The notes: a model not told the origin generated them from the letters alone. A stretch of 21,413 nt of DNA from a crenarchaeote SCGC AAA261-N23 (GCA_000375685.1 AQVQ01000011.1:5744-27156); one strand, 5' to 3'. Counted from the first letter of the stretch, positions 1-7,018 are shown. Program-made: numbers and translations.

Positions 1-2
1 CA

Positions 3-637
3 AACCCAACAGGAAAAGTTTATGACGAAAAGGAATTGAAAGAATTATACGGAGTATGCAAAGATAAAAAATTTACATTATAAGCGATGAAGCATACGAA
101 GATCTTGTTTACGATAAAAAGCATTTCTCAATAGGATCTTTAGAGGAAAAACCTGATAAAGTAATATCTATATTTAGCCTTTCAAAAAGCTATTCAATGA
201 CAGGATGGAGAGCTGGATATACAGTGGCTAATGAAAATATAATATCAAATATAAATAAGCTTGTTGAAAATACAATGACATGTTTTCCAGGATTTATACA
301 AAGGGCTTCAGCTTATGCTTTAAAATATGGTGATAAATACATTGAAAAATTTAGAGAAGAATTTAGAAAAAGAAGAGATTTTACTTTCAAAAGATTAAAG
401 GAAATGAAAAATATAGAAATAAAGAACATAGAAGGAGCATTCTATGCCTTTCCCAAATACTTTGCAAGAATAAAATCCGTTGAGATAAGCAAAAGATTGT
501 TGAATGAATACAACTTAGCCTTAATGCAAGGTATTTCGTTTGGTCCTTCAGGTGAGCATCATTTAAGAATCTCATTCGCAGGATCGATGGAAACTCTAAG
601 TGAAGGTTTCGATAGAATGGAGGAATTCTTTTCATAA
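3..637 (+). pseudogene. Class I/II PLP-dependent aminotransferase, 3' part, frameshifted
   Basis: The window opens inside an aminotransferase fold-type I gene. The first frame (from base 3) begins with the family NPTG motif and runs to a TAA at 81-83. The reading continues one frame over with I-S-D-E-A-Y, whose Asp contacts the PLP pyridine nitrogen, then S-L-S-K-S-Y-S-M-T-G-W-R, where the Lys (codon 185-187) would form the Schiff base. The C-terminal H-L-R-I-S-F carries the Arg that binds substrate carboxylate. One additional A in the A6 run at 66-71 would restore one continuous frame (K-K-I-Y-I-I-S-D-E). The gene therefore differs by a single base from an intact one; this may be a sequencing error, recent decay or slippage. 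The substrate cannot be assigned (an aspartate-type enzyme is typical). The 5' half lies outside the window. A smaller ORF starting at the ATG at 197 is only the tail of this gene. Confidence 0.85.
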
Positions 638-639
638 TT

Positions 640-1626
640 TTAAATCCTTATCATTATCCTTCCATCCCTTTCTTCTGAAAAGAGACTTTTTATTGCTTCT
701 GCTGTTTCTTCTAAATTGAACTCTTTCCATACTTTAACCTTTAATTTATTCGCTAATTTAGTTAATTCGTAAAATTCTCTTATTGTCCCCCCTGTTGTAC
801 CAATTATCGAGATATGCCTATTATACAAGCTTGATATGTTTAGTTGAAAATTATCTCCAGTTAAAACTCCAAAAGTTACAATCGTTCCTCCTGGTTTAAG
901 TAAATTCATGCTTTGTTCCCAGAATTTAATTCCTAATGAATTTATAACAACATCTACCATTTCTCCTTCAGTAACTTCTTTTACCTTTGATAATGACTCT
1001 TCATAGCTAAAAACGTAATCTGCACCGAAATCTCTAAGCCATTTTTTTCTACTTATTGCTATTACATTAGCCCCCATCATTTTAGCCAATTGAACAGCAA
1101 ACATTCCTGTATTTCCAGAAGCACCAAAAACAGCTACATAATCGCCTACCTTAACTCTAGCTTCAAGCAAAGCATGATAAGAGGTTAAGGCCGAAACCGG
1201 CAAACTTGCAGCTATATCCCAATCAAGATTTATTTTAAAGACGTTTTTTGCTTTGACGCTTACATATTCAGCAAATCCACCGTTTGTATCTGTACCAATT
1301 CTTCCTCCTCTTCTACATAACATCTCTTTTTTATCTAAACACATATCACAAGTTCCATCGAATATTCTAGTATATACAGCTACTTTATCTCCTTCAACAA
1401 CATTTTTAACATTTTTTCCTACTCTATCAACTATTCCAGCAAATTCTCTGCCAGGTATATGAGGCAAGGGATTCACAGGTAATACGGTGACGGTCATATA
1501 ATCTACTGGGTTTACGCCTGCTTTTACTACTCTTATTAAAACTTCATCATCGTTTATTTTAGGTTCATCAACTTCTGCAATTTTTAAATCTTCTAGACTT
1601 CTTTTTTCAAATAATGCAGCTCTCAT
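640..1626 (-). CDS. MDR-family zinc-poor alcohol dehydrogenase / quinone oxidoreductase-like
   Basis: This 328-residue protein belongs to the medium-chain dehydrogenase/reductase superfamily, with a GroES-like N-terminal half and a Rossmann half. The dinucleotide-binding stretch G-A-S-G-N-T-G lies near residue 168 and is followed by V-Q-L-A-K. The ligands of the catalytic zinc are not conserved: the usual Cys of the GVCHxD region is V-N-P-V-D (38-42), and GHE is G-R-E (59-61). Of the structural-zinc lobe only three Cys remain (93, 96, 104). It is therefore more likely a zinc-independent NAD(P)H:quinone or enoyl reductase than a true alcohol dehydrogenase; this is inference from the family. 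The ATG at 1624-1626 is preceded by an A/T-rich box about 26 nt upstream. It is convergent with the aminotransferase, 2 nt between the two stops. Substrate unknown. Confidence 0.85.
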   Translation of the reverse strand: MRAALFEKRSLEDLKIAEVDEPKINDDEVLIRVVKAGVNPVDYMTVTVLPVNPLPHIPGREFAGIVDRVGKNVKNVVEGDKVAVYTRIFDGTCDMCLDKKEMLCRRGGRIGTDTNGGFAEYVSVKAKNVFKINLDWDIAASLPVSALTSYHALLEARVKVGDYVAVFGASGNTGMFAVQLAKMMGANVIAISRKKWLRDFGADYVFSYEESLSKVKEVTEGEMVDVVINSLGIKFWEQSMNLLKPGGTIVTFGVLTGDNFQLNISSLYNRHISIIGTTGGTIREFYELTKLANKLKVKVWKEFNLEETAEAIKSLFSEERDGRIMIRI

Positions 1627-1790
1627 CTTATATTATAATCGACATAGCAAAATTTATTTTCAAATATGGCTCTACATCCTATGAAGATTGAGTTTTATTA
1701 AATTCATCTAATCTTAAATGATAAACAGCCAATTTAAGCGAATCACGATTTTATTTCCCGTATTCTCTCAAATATTTGAAGTTAAAAATA

Positions 1791-2183
1791 TCAAATATGG
1801 ATTATAGCTGGTAATAAAAATATGGCAAAAATCAAATTAACCAGTACGATAACTGTAATTATAACATACAACTTATCTTTTTCCATAGCGAAACTAACTA
1901 TACCAAGAACTATTCTAGCTATCGGTGTTGCAATTAATGTCAGCAAACCTAATATAATAAAGTTCAAACCATTAAACGAGAAGTTAAAAAGCATCTGAGG
2001 AACATTGAGTGAACTACTATTTACAGTTGAATTGATCATAGATAATTTCTCTAATGATATACCATTACTTTGACCTTGTATAAATAGAATTACAACACCA
2101 ATAACAATAAGCAAAATGCTAATTATAACACCAACTCTAAGTGTTTGTCCAATGATCAACTCCATATCTACTTTATTTCTCAT
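1791..2183 (-). CDS. DUF1634 family membrane protein
   Basis: This 130-residue integral membrane protein has three predicted hydrophobic segments (about 17-37, 66-93 and 106-128) and the N-terminal signature E-L-I-I-G-Q-T-L-R-V-G typical of DUF1634. DUF1634 genes commonly sit next to TauE/SafE permeases, and here the gene follows one directly: its ATG overlaps the last 11 bases of the permease gene. That points to one transcript and translational coupling. An internal Met (residue 7) is another possible start. The role is unknown; a partner or accessory subunit of the permease is the natural inference. Confidence 0.75.
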   Translation of the reverse strand: MRNKVDMELIIGQTLRVGVIISILLIVIGVVILFIQGQSNGISLEKLSMINSTVNSSSLNVPQMLFNFSFNGLNFIILGLLTLIATPIARIVLGIVSFAMEKDKLYVIITVIVLVNLIFAIFLLPAIIHI

Positions 2184-3144
2184 TTTTTATCCTTACCCTA
2201 ATATAAACACCTATGATAAAAATTACAGTTACAATGAATGGGATAAAATATTCATAAAAGAAGGGTAATAAAATACCTATTGCAACAATACCTCTTATTA
2301 TCATCTCTATTCCCAAAAAAATTATAATACTTGAAAATATCCAACGTATAGTTTTATTAGTTATTTTTATTAAAATTTTAGTTCCAATAAAAGCACCTAT
2401 TAATACTCCTATTGCAGTACCAGCAGCTATAAAAGGTTGAATATAACCTAAATACCAATATATGCTACTACCTGTAGCCGCAGTAACACCTATCATGAAA
2501 TTGCTTGTAGTCGTTGAAACTCTCATTGGCAAATTCATTCCCCAATCCATTGCTAAAACCTTTAAAGCTCCACTTCCTATTCCCAATAAACCACTTATTA
2601 TTCCTGCAAAAAACATAATAATCTCAGCTAACCACCATCTGATTCCCCAATATTGAACTTCCTGTTTTAAGACAGGATCGAAGTATTTTCCGTTTAATTT
2701 GAATATTTTTGTTGTTTTATCGGGTTTTTTAGGCAAAGGTAATTCATATCTGCCCCTACTTAAAGTTGATGGAATGCTCGATATAAGGATAATTCCAAAA
2801 GATATGTAAATGATATAAGCTAAATTGTGTGAATATATGTACGATGCGATTAAGGAACCAATAATAGCCCCAAGCGTTGTAGCAATCTCTAGACCCATAC
2901 CAATTCTTATGTTCGTTATTTTATCTTTTATGTAAGCACTCGCAGAACCGCTTGAAGTTGCTATAGTTGAAATTAAAGATGCACCAGTAGCATATGCTAT
3001 AGGTACTTTAAGAAAGAGAGTTAATAACGGTGTAAGAACAACACCGCCTCCCAAACCTACTAGAGATCCGATAATGCCAGCAAATATTCCAATAATTACA
3101 ATTAAGAGTGATTCGATTAAAGCGCTGGTTAATGCTGGATCCAT
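2173..3144 (-). CDS. TauE/SafE family anion (sulfite/sulfonate) permease
   Basis: This 323-residue polytopic membrane protein has the two-repeat layout of the TauE/SafE (DUF81) family. Repeat 1 opens with G-I-I-G-S-L-V-G-L-G-G-G-V-V-L-T-P-L-L, and repeat 2 carries F-A-G-I-I-S-G-L-L-G-I-G-S-G near residues 178-192. A soluble loop of roughly 40 residues (about 130-170) separates them. Characterised members export sulfite, sulfoacetate or related organosulfur anions; the actual substrate here is inferred from family only. The ATG at 3142-3144 has an A/T box near 3169-3176, suiting a short-leader transcript. The gene is divergent from the cyclase-family gene and overlaps the downstream DUF1634 gene by 11 nt. 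Confidence 0.87.
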   Translation of the reverse strand: MDPALTSALIESLLIVIIGIFAGIIGSLVGLGGGVVLTPLLTLFLKVPIAYATGASLISTIATSSGSASAYIKDKITNIRIGMGLEIATTLGAIIGSLIASYIYSHNLAYIIYISFGIILISSIPSTLSRGRYELPLPKKPDKTTKIFKLNGKYFDPVLKQEVQYWGIRWWLAEIIMFFAGIISGLLGIGSGALKVLAMDWGMNLPMRVSTTTSNFMIGVTAATGSSIYWYLGYIQPFIAAGTAIGVLIGAFIGTKILIKITNKTIRWIFSSIIIFLGIEMIIRGIVAIGILLPFFYEYFIPFIVTVIFIIGVYIRVRIKNEK

Positions 3145-3192
3145 TTTTAATTAACAATGTTGATTCTTCTATTAAAACTAATTACAATAATG

Positions 3193-3200
3193 TTTATTTA
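3193..3200 (+). promoter_or_regulatory. TATA-like box of the cyclase-family gene
   Basis: TTTATTTA is centred about 25 nt before the ATG at 3222, the archaeal spacing for a leaderless transcript. It supports 3222 as the original start of the now interrupted gene and argues that the locus was recently functional. Confidence 0.45.
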
Positions 3201-3221
3201 CTTCGATTAAATTGATTATGT

Positions 3222-3865
3222 ATGCAAATAAAGAAAATTATCGATCTTAGCGTTGAAATAAGTACATACATGCCCATATAGCCTACAGCTCAACTTCCAA
3301 ACATTGTCCCAATAGGAATTGCAAGTAGAGATGGATACAATGTTGAACTTTACACATCAACCACCCATACAGGAACACATATTGACGCTCCATATCATTT
3401 TGAAGAAAATGGGAAATCAGTAGACGCGTTAGAATTTAATAGACTCGTATCAGAAGGGTATTGTATAAAAATTAGAACAAAATCAACTGAGATAACAAAA
3501 GAAGAGTTAGAAAGCAAATGGAAGGAAAAATACAATGGGAAAACTATATTAATAAATACGGGTTGGAGTAAGAAAAGAGGCTTCAATAAAGAGTTCCTTT
3601 ATGATTTTCCAGGATTATCGATGGATGCAGCAAAATTCATTTTGGAAAAAAGGTGAGGGTATTAGGAATTGACACATTGGGAATTGAACCCTACGCACAT
3701 ACTGGTTTTCATGTACATAAGCTTCTTTTCAAGAACGATGTGATAGTTATCGAAGATTTAAATAATCTTGAAGAGGGAAAGAAATATTTGATTGTTGCTC
3801 TTCCACTAAAAATTAAAGGGGCTAGTGGTTCAATGGCAAGAGTTATCGCATTAGACGTTTTTTAA
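3222..3865 (+). pseudogene. Cyclase-family (kynurenine formamidase-like) metal hydrolase, interrupted
   Basis: Joined across two interruptions, this is a protein of about 214 codons of the cyclase family (PF04199). The metal-site motif H-T-G-T-H-I-D-A-P-Y-H-F is at residues 49-60, a T-G-W segment is in the middle, and the C-terminal part (I-D-T-L-G-I-E-P near the second-part start, then T-G-F-H-V-H) is typical. The first interruption is an in-frame TAG at 3279-3281 at codon 20, where relatives usually have Tyr in the M-P-x-Y-P motif. The second is a frameshift at the A6 run 3646-3651: the first frame ends at TGA 3654-3656, and one additional A would join it to the second part (L-E-K-K-V-R-V-L-G). 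The metal ligands are all present, so loss, if real, is recent. Members hydrolyse amides such as N-formylkynurenine or cyclic substrates; the substrate here is unknown. Confidence 0.85.
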
Positions 3866-3877
3866 TACATAATACAA

Positions 3878-4243
3878 TTAAAGAGTTTTAATCAAAATGG
3901 AAACAATAACAAGATAAGTCCCGGGTCCTGTTAAAATGAAAAAGTAAATCAATGTAAATAAAGATATTTTGAAATAAAAAATTGAATAAGCAATAGCGTT
4001 TATCAAAATTAAAGAAACAAATGTTGACAAACTTTTAATGTTAAAATTTTTTTCTGAAGATTTTTTCAATAATAGAGCCGAAAGTGCTGAGTAAATCAAG
4101 GTTGAAATTCCTGAAACTATTAAATCCATGCCGTATTCGAATGAGCCAAGTACAACTGCTAGAACAACTATGCCAATCCATATTATATTTACGTAGCTAC
4201 CAATCATTGCAATCGTCGTTTCAATAGGTCTTTTTAAAATCAT
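3878..4243 (-). CDS. Small four-helix membrane protein, unknown
   Basis: This 121-residue hydrophobic protein has about four transmembrane segments (roughly 13-33, 38-58, 71-91 and 94-117) and a short basic loop K-K-S-S-E-K-N between segments 2 and 3. I do not recognise the family. It starts at ATG 4241-4243, divergent from thioredoxin, with an A/T box about 20 nt upstream on its own strand (TTTAATTTA near 4254-4264). No catalytic motif is visible. It could be a small accessory membrane subunit, but nothing in the neighbourhood says of what. Confidence 0.6.
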   Translation of the reverse strand: MILKRPIETTIAMIGSYVNIIWIGIVVLAVVLGSFEYGMDLIVSGISTLIYSALSALLLKKSSEKNFNIKSLSTFVSLILINAIAYSIFYFKISLFTLIYFFILTGPGTYLVIVSILIKTL

Positions 4244-4266
4244 ACTTTAATTATACTAAATTAAAA

Positions 4267-4275
4267 CTTATATAT
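4267..4275 (+). promoter_or_regulatory. TATA-like box that decides the thioredoxin start
   Basis: CTTATATAT is centred at about 4271. This is only 11 nt before the upstream ATG (4282) but 26 nt before the second in-frame ATG (4297). With archaeal TATA-to-start spacing, the transcript would begin at or near 4297, so the second ATG is the better start. Confidence 0.55.
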
Positions 4276-4296
4276 GGGATTATGAAAGAGAAATCT

Positions 4297-4635
4297 ATGC
4301 TACCAAGTGAAAACGTTATAGTTGTAAATGAAGATAACTTTGATGAAAAAGTTTTGAAAAGCAAAATACCTGTTTTCATTGATTTCTGGGCTGAATGGTG
4401 TTGGCCCTGCAAAATACTTGAGCCTACCTTTTATGAATTGGCAAGAGAGTTCAATGGAAAGATTTTGTTTGCAAGAGTAAACGTTGATGAAAATCCTGGT
4501 CTTGCACAAAAATATAGCATAATGGCAATCCCAACACTTATTTTAATAAAGGACGCAAAAGAAGTGGAAAGAATAATCGGTGCAGCTCCTAAGAAAGAGC
4601 TTGTTCAAGTATTGAAAAAGTACGCACTAGGATAA
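4297..4635 (+). CDS. trx: Thioredoxin with CWPC active site
   Basis: From the preferred ATG at 4297 this is a 112-residue thioredoxin, the usual single-domain length. The fold markers are F-I-D-F-W-A-E-W before the active site, the redox pair C35-W-P-C38, and the cis-Pro loop M-A-I-P-T (Pro79). The family norm is C-G-P-C; here the first variable position is Trp, which should alter redox potential or partner choice (inference). An in-frame ATG at 4282 would add five residues but falls too close to the TATA box. The gene likely serves as electron donor for neighbours that need reduced thiols: the Bcp peroxiredoxin, the class II ribonucleotide reductase tail and possibly OsmC. It converges with the HEPN-like gene, overlapping its end by 9 nt. 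Confidence 0.92.
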   Translation: MLPSENVIVVNEDNFDEKVLKSKIPVFIDFWAEWCWPCKILEPTFYELAREFNGKILFARVNVDENPGLAQKYSIMAIPTLILIKDAKEVERIIGAAPKKELVQVLKKYALG

Positions 4636-5040
4636 AAGGGAAATTAAATTAGTTGCGATCTTTATAGCTTTATTTAAATCTTCTAAGGTTACATTATATT
4701 CAGGTGGAAACTTATATTCTGCTTTTATTCTTAGTTCATATAAATCCAATATTTCATCATATTTGAATTTCTTTAAACAATTCGTTATGAAAAACTTATT
4801 GATCTCGAAAACTTGCCCCTTGCTTAATAGCTCATCGTATTCCTTCTTTAAATTTTCATCTTGCAAAAGCTTTTTCATTAAGAGCTGGAAAACTCCTAAA
4901 TAGCAAACTATTATTCCTAATCTCATCCATGCAGATTCATGCGGTGTTGTAGCTATAGCTTTCCCTCCTTCCTTAAATCCAATGTAAATATCTTCAGCTA
5001 TTAAAATAAAATCTGAAGGATTTGTATCATCAGCTCTCAT
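4627..5040 (-). CDS. Helical HEPN-like protein
   Basis: This 137-residue, mostly helical protein has no membrane segment. The C-terminal pattern, Y-E-L-R-I-K-A-E-Y followed by about ten residues and then a helix T-L-E-D-L-N-K-A-I-K-I-A-T, resembles the closing part of HEPN domains (L-R-x-x-A-D-Y then T-x-E-x-A). The canonical HEPN RNase motif R-x4-6-H is not seen, so an RNase activity cannot be claimed. It starts inside the end of the upstream gene (ATG 5040-5038 overlaps the partner's stop), which implies translational coupling, and it ends with TAG. HEPN proteins often sit beside a small nucleotidyltransferase-like gene, as may be the case here. Assignment is by pattern only. Confidence 0.5.
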   Translation of the reverse strand: MRADDTNPSDFILIAEDIYIGFKEGGKAIATTPHESAWMRLGIIVCYLGVFQLLMKKLLQDENLKKEYDELLSKGQVFEINKFFITNCLKKFKYDEILDLYELRIKAEYKFPPEYNVTLEDLNKAIKIATNLISLLS

Positions 5041-5359
5041 TTTCGAGCTTTATTGCTATCTTGGAACAAATATCTTCAGGAATGGATGATTTCGTAATAG
5101 AAATCAAGCTTCTCCATAGATAAAAGAAAGAATATTCATCGTAATTTTTACATCTAACAACTATCCTTAGAATTCTTAAATCTCTATTAAAAAAATCCTC
5201 AAAAAAATCCAGATACAAATCAAAAACTATTCTGTGTAAACTTAAGTATTTTGTAATTGTATCTATTGCAAAATTAATATACTCCTCGAGTTTATTTTCT
5301 TCTATAAAATTTATTACTTCTTTATTTAAGTTGCTGTAATACTCTTCGTATTTCTTCAT
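5030..5359 (-). CDS. Small alpha/beta protein upstream of the HEPN-like gene, unknown
   Basis: I place the start at ATG 5359 (M-K-K-Y-E-E-Y-Y), giving 109 residues. A longer frame upstream lies wholly inside the peroxiredoxin gene and is unlikely to be coding. An N-terminal helix (about 1-35) is followed by strand-like segments R-I-V-F-D-L-Y-L-D and L-R-I-L-R-I-V-V-R-C, then a helix rich in aromatic residues and a final strand K-I-A-I-K-L-E. This order recalls small archaeal proteins that accompany HEPN genes, but the nucleotidyltransferase G-S and D-x-D residues are not visible. The gene overlaps the peroxiredoxin end by 38 nt and the HEPN-like start by about 11 nt, so all three are probably co-transcribed. 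Function unknown. Confidence 0.55.
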   Translation of the reverse strand: MKKYEEYYSNLNKEVINFIEENKLEEYINFAIDTITKYLSLHRIVFDLYLDFFEDFFNRDLRILRIVVRCKNYDEYSFFYLWRSLISITKSSIPEDICSKIAIKLENES

Positions 5360-5789
5360 AATTTGGTTCCATTCTCGGATTGTCTGCAACCCATTTATAC
5401 CTTATTATACCGTTTTTATCTATTATGAAAACAGCTCGCTTTCCTACTTGCTTAAATCCAAACATCTCATCATGAACTACATCATAATTTCTTATTGCTT
5501 CTCTATTGAAATCACTTAACAAGGGAAACTTGATATTATATTTTTCTGCAAAGGCTTTATTAGTAAAAGGACTGTCCACACTTATTCCGATCACATTTGC
5601 GTTTAGATTCTCGAAGTCTTTTAAACCTTGGTCAAAAGTACACATTTCATTCGTACATACTGGGGTAAATGCTAAGAAATAGAACGCTAAGACTGTATTC
5701 TTTTTACCAAAGAATTGAGATAGTTTTACAGGTTTTGAACTATAATCAAAAACTGTTGCATCAGGCGCTTTATCTCCTACGTTTGGCAT
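5322..5789 (-). CDS. bcp: Bcp/PrxQ-type peroxiredoxin
   Basis: This 155-residue AhpC/TSA-fold thiol peroxidase reduces H2O2 and organic hydroperoxides. The peroxidatic Cys is C45 in F-T-P-V-C, with the supporting Thr at 42 and Arg at about 118 (G-K-R-A-V-F). A second Cys at 50 (C45-T-N-E-M-C50) is the spacing of the atypical 2-Cys Bcp enzymes, in which C50 resolves the sulfenic acid; a thioredoxin then recycles the disulfide. A thioredoxin gene lies about 700 nt away on the other strand. The gene starts at ATG 5787-5789 with a TATA box 26 nt upstream, so its transcript is likely leaderless. Two small genes follow it with overlapping ends. Confidence 0.9.
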   Translation of the reverse strand: MPNVGDKAPDATVFDYSSKPVKLSQFFGKKNTVLAFYFLAFTPVCTNEMCTFDQGLKDFENLNANVIGISVDSPFTNKAFAEKYNIKFPLLSDFNREAIRNYDVVHDEMFGFKQVGKRAVFIIDKNGIIRYKWVADNPRMEPNYEEIRRVLQQLK

Positions 5790-5810
5790 AAGATAAATCT
5801 TCTTAATAAG

Positions 5811-5818
5811 GTTATAAA
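5811..5818 (-). promoter_or_regulatory. TATA-like box of the peroxiredoxin operon
   Basis: On the minus strand this reads TTTATAAC, centred about 26 nt before the ATG of the peroxiredoxin. It lies in the short gap after the GTPase stop codon (5826), so peroxiredoxin and its two followers have their own promoter and need not depend on the upstream GTPase/ribonucleotide reductase transcript. Confidence 0.55.
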
Positions 5819-5825
5819 TTTTTGC

Positions 5826-6971
5826 TTAAGCCCTAATTTCAATTATATCACCGTCGTAAGGAACATGATAAGGACCTACTTTTTCTCCAGGAAATTTGAC
5901 ACTCTTGCCCCAAACCCTAGCGTACTTAAAGTTTTTGGCCAAGTCTTTGTGAATCATTTCAGCGATTTCTATTATTTTAGTGTTTTTATCAACAACGATT
6001 GGCTTATTTGAAGGTTTTTCCTCATTTGGCTCCTTAGTAAATATTCTCTTTTTCTCTGAAGAAGAAAATATGAACTGGGGTATTTTATCTAAATTTATGG
6101 ATTCTGTAACCGAGATGGGCAGATAATCTATTCCTTTGAAATCAAATTTTCCATCAACCTTTGCTAAATCCCATTTATTTATCAAAATAACTGAATTCAA
6201 ATGAATCACATTGCTGTTTAAATATGCTTCAATTTCTTCTATCTTTGCCTTTCCGTAGAATTCTACTATAACGTTTCTGTATCCGTAATCTAATAGCATT
6301 TTTCTAACATATTCTGCGGTCGCGCCAATTATTTCACCATTCATTATAAAAATTGGTTCTTTAACAACCGTTTTTATGAATCGCAAAGAAAAGTCCTTCT
6401 TTCCAATCAATATTCCATTGTTCAATAAAAATTTGTATATTTCGTTGAAATCTTCTTGTATGTTCCTGGTAGCATCAAGAACAATTGCAATTCCATCAGC
6501 ACTTCTTATCAATGAAATTATATTGTTGTTCCAGTCTTCATTGCCGGGCATAATTGAAGGAGAATCGATTAGTTGAATTATTACTCCTTCAAAATTCAAT
6601 GCCCCAGCTACAGGTCTTACTGTTGAATAGTATCTCTCACTTACTTCAACTTTTGCGTTTGCTATCTTAGATAATAAGCTGCTTTTACCGCTCTTTGTAA
6701 AGCCTATTAAAACATACTGAATGTCTCCCTCTTTCTTTATGTTAAAACGTGGACCGCCGCCTAATTTCTTCTTAAGCTCCTTTTCCTTTTCAATTTCTTT
6801 TCTTATTTTTGCTATCTGATGCCTAACTTGAGCTATTAAATTTTCAGTTCCTTTATGCTTTGGTATTGCAGATAAATACTCCTGTAAAGCCTTTAACTTT
6901 TCCTCTTTAGTTTTTGCTTCAAGAACTTTTTGATATTTAAGTAAAGCTTCTTTTGGTAAGTTTGCTGGCAT
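5826..6971 (-). CDS. DRG/Obg-like GTPase with C-terminal TGS domain
   Basis: From ATG 6971 (M-P-A-N-L-P-K-E-A) this is 381 residues. Helical N-terminus with I-P-K-H-K-G-T-E-N-L (36-45) and a basic helix (about 50-70), both typical of the archaeal DRG-like family. The G domain has G1 G-F-T-K-S-G-K-S (90-97), G3 D-S-P-S-I (136-140, in place of DxxG) and G4 N-K-W-D (265-268). The TGS domain covers about 322-381 and ends with V-P-Y-D-G-D-I-I-E-I. Such GTPases are linked to ribosome or translation functions. The frame extends four codons upstream to a GTG (6983), but M-P-A-N is the family start. A GC-rich hairpin of mobile-element type lies 14-33 nt before the ATG. Confidence 0.87.
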   Translation of the reverse strand: MPANLPKEALLKYQKVLEAKTKEEKLKALQEYLSAIPKHKGTENLIAQVRHQIAKIRKEIEKEKELKKKLGGGPRFNIKKEGDIQYVLIGFTKSGKSSLLSKIANAKVEVSERYYSTVRPVAGALNFEGVIIQLIDSPSIMPGNEDWNNNIISLIRSADGIAIVLDATRNIQEDFNEIYKFLLNNGILIGKKDFSLRFIKTVVKEPIFIMNGEIIGATAEYVRKMLLDYGYRNVIVEFYGKAKIEEIEAYLNSNVIHLNSVILINKWDLAKVDGKFDFKGIDYLPISVTESINLDKIPQFIFSSSEKKRIFTKEPNEEKPSNKPIVVDKNTKIIEIAEMIHKDLAKNFKYARVWGKSVKFPGEKVGPYHVPYDGDIIEIRA

Positions 6972-6984
6972 TAACAGACCCACT

Positions 6985-7008
6985 CCCCGCCCTGAAGGGC
7001 GAGGCTTT
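6985..7008 (-). mobile_element. Solo IS200/IS605-type end: GC-rich hairpin
   Basis: In a strongly AT-rich region this short stretch forms a near-perfect hairpin. On the minus strand it reads CCTCGCCCT, loop TC, AGGGCGGGG: a nine-pair stem in which the only non-Watson-Crick pair is a U.G wobble if transcribed in that direction. This sequence type, followed by GAGTGGGTC, resembles right ends of IS200/IS605 (TnpB/omega-RNA) elements that I know from archaea and cyanobacteria. No tnpA or tnpB is adjacent. It sits between the ribonucleotide reductase tail gene and the GTPase start. A transcription terminator is an alternative, but no T-tract follows. A second, degenerate copy sharing 14 identical bases is at 19705-19736. 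Confidence 0.5.
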
Positions 7009-7018
7009 CATTTCTTTG

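Noticed and set aside
3279..3281. TAG as pyrrolysine codon
   Set aside because: No pyl genes in view, the position normally holds Tyr rather than a methylamine active-site Lys, TAG serves as an ordinary stop for the gene ending at 4627, and the same gene also has a frameshift.
6985..7004. Rho-independent-type terminator after the ribonucleotide reductase genes
   Set aside because: No T-tract follows on the minus strand, archaeal terminators are usually plain T-runs, and a matching sequence is found at 19705-19736.
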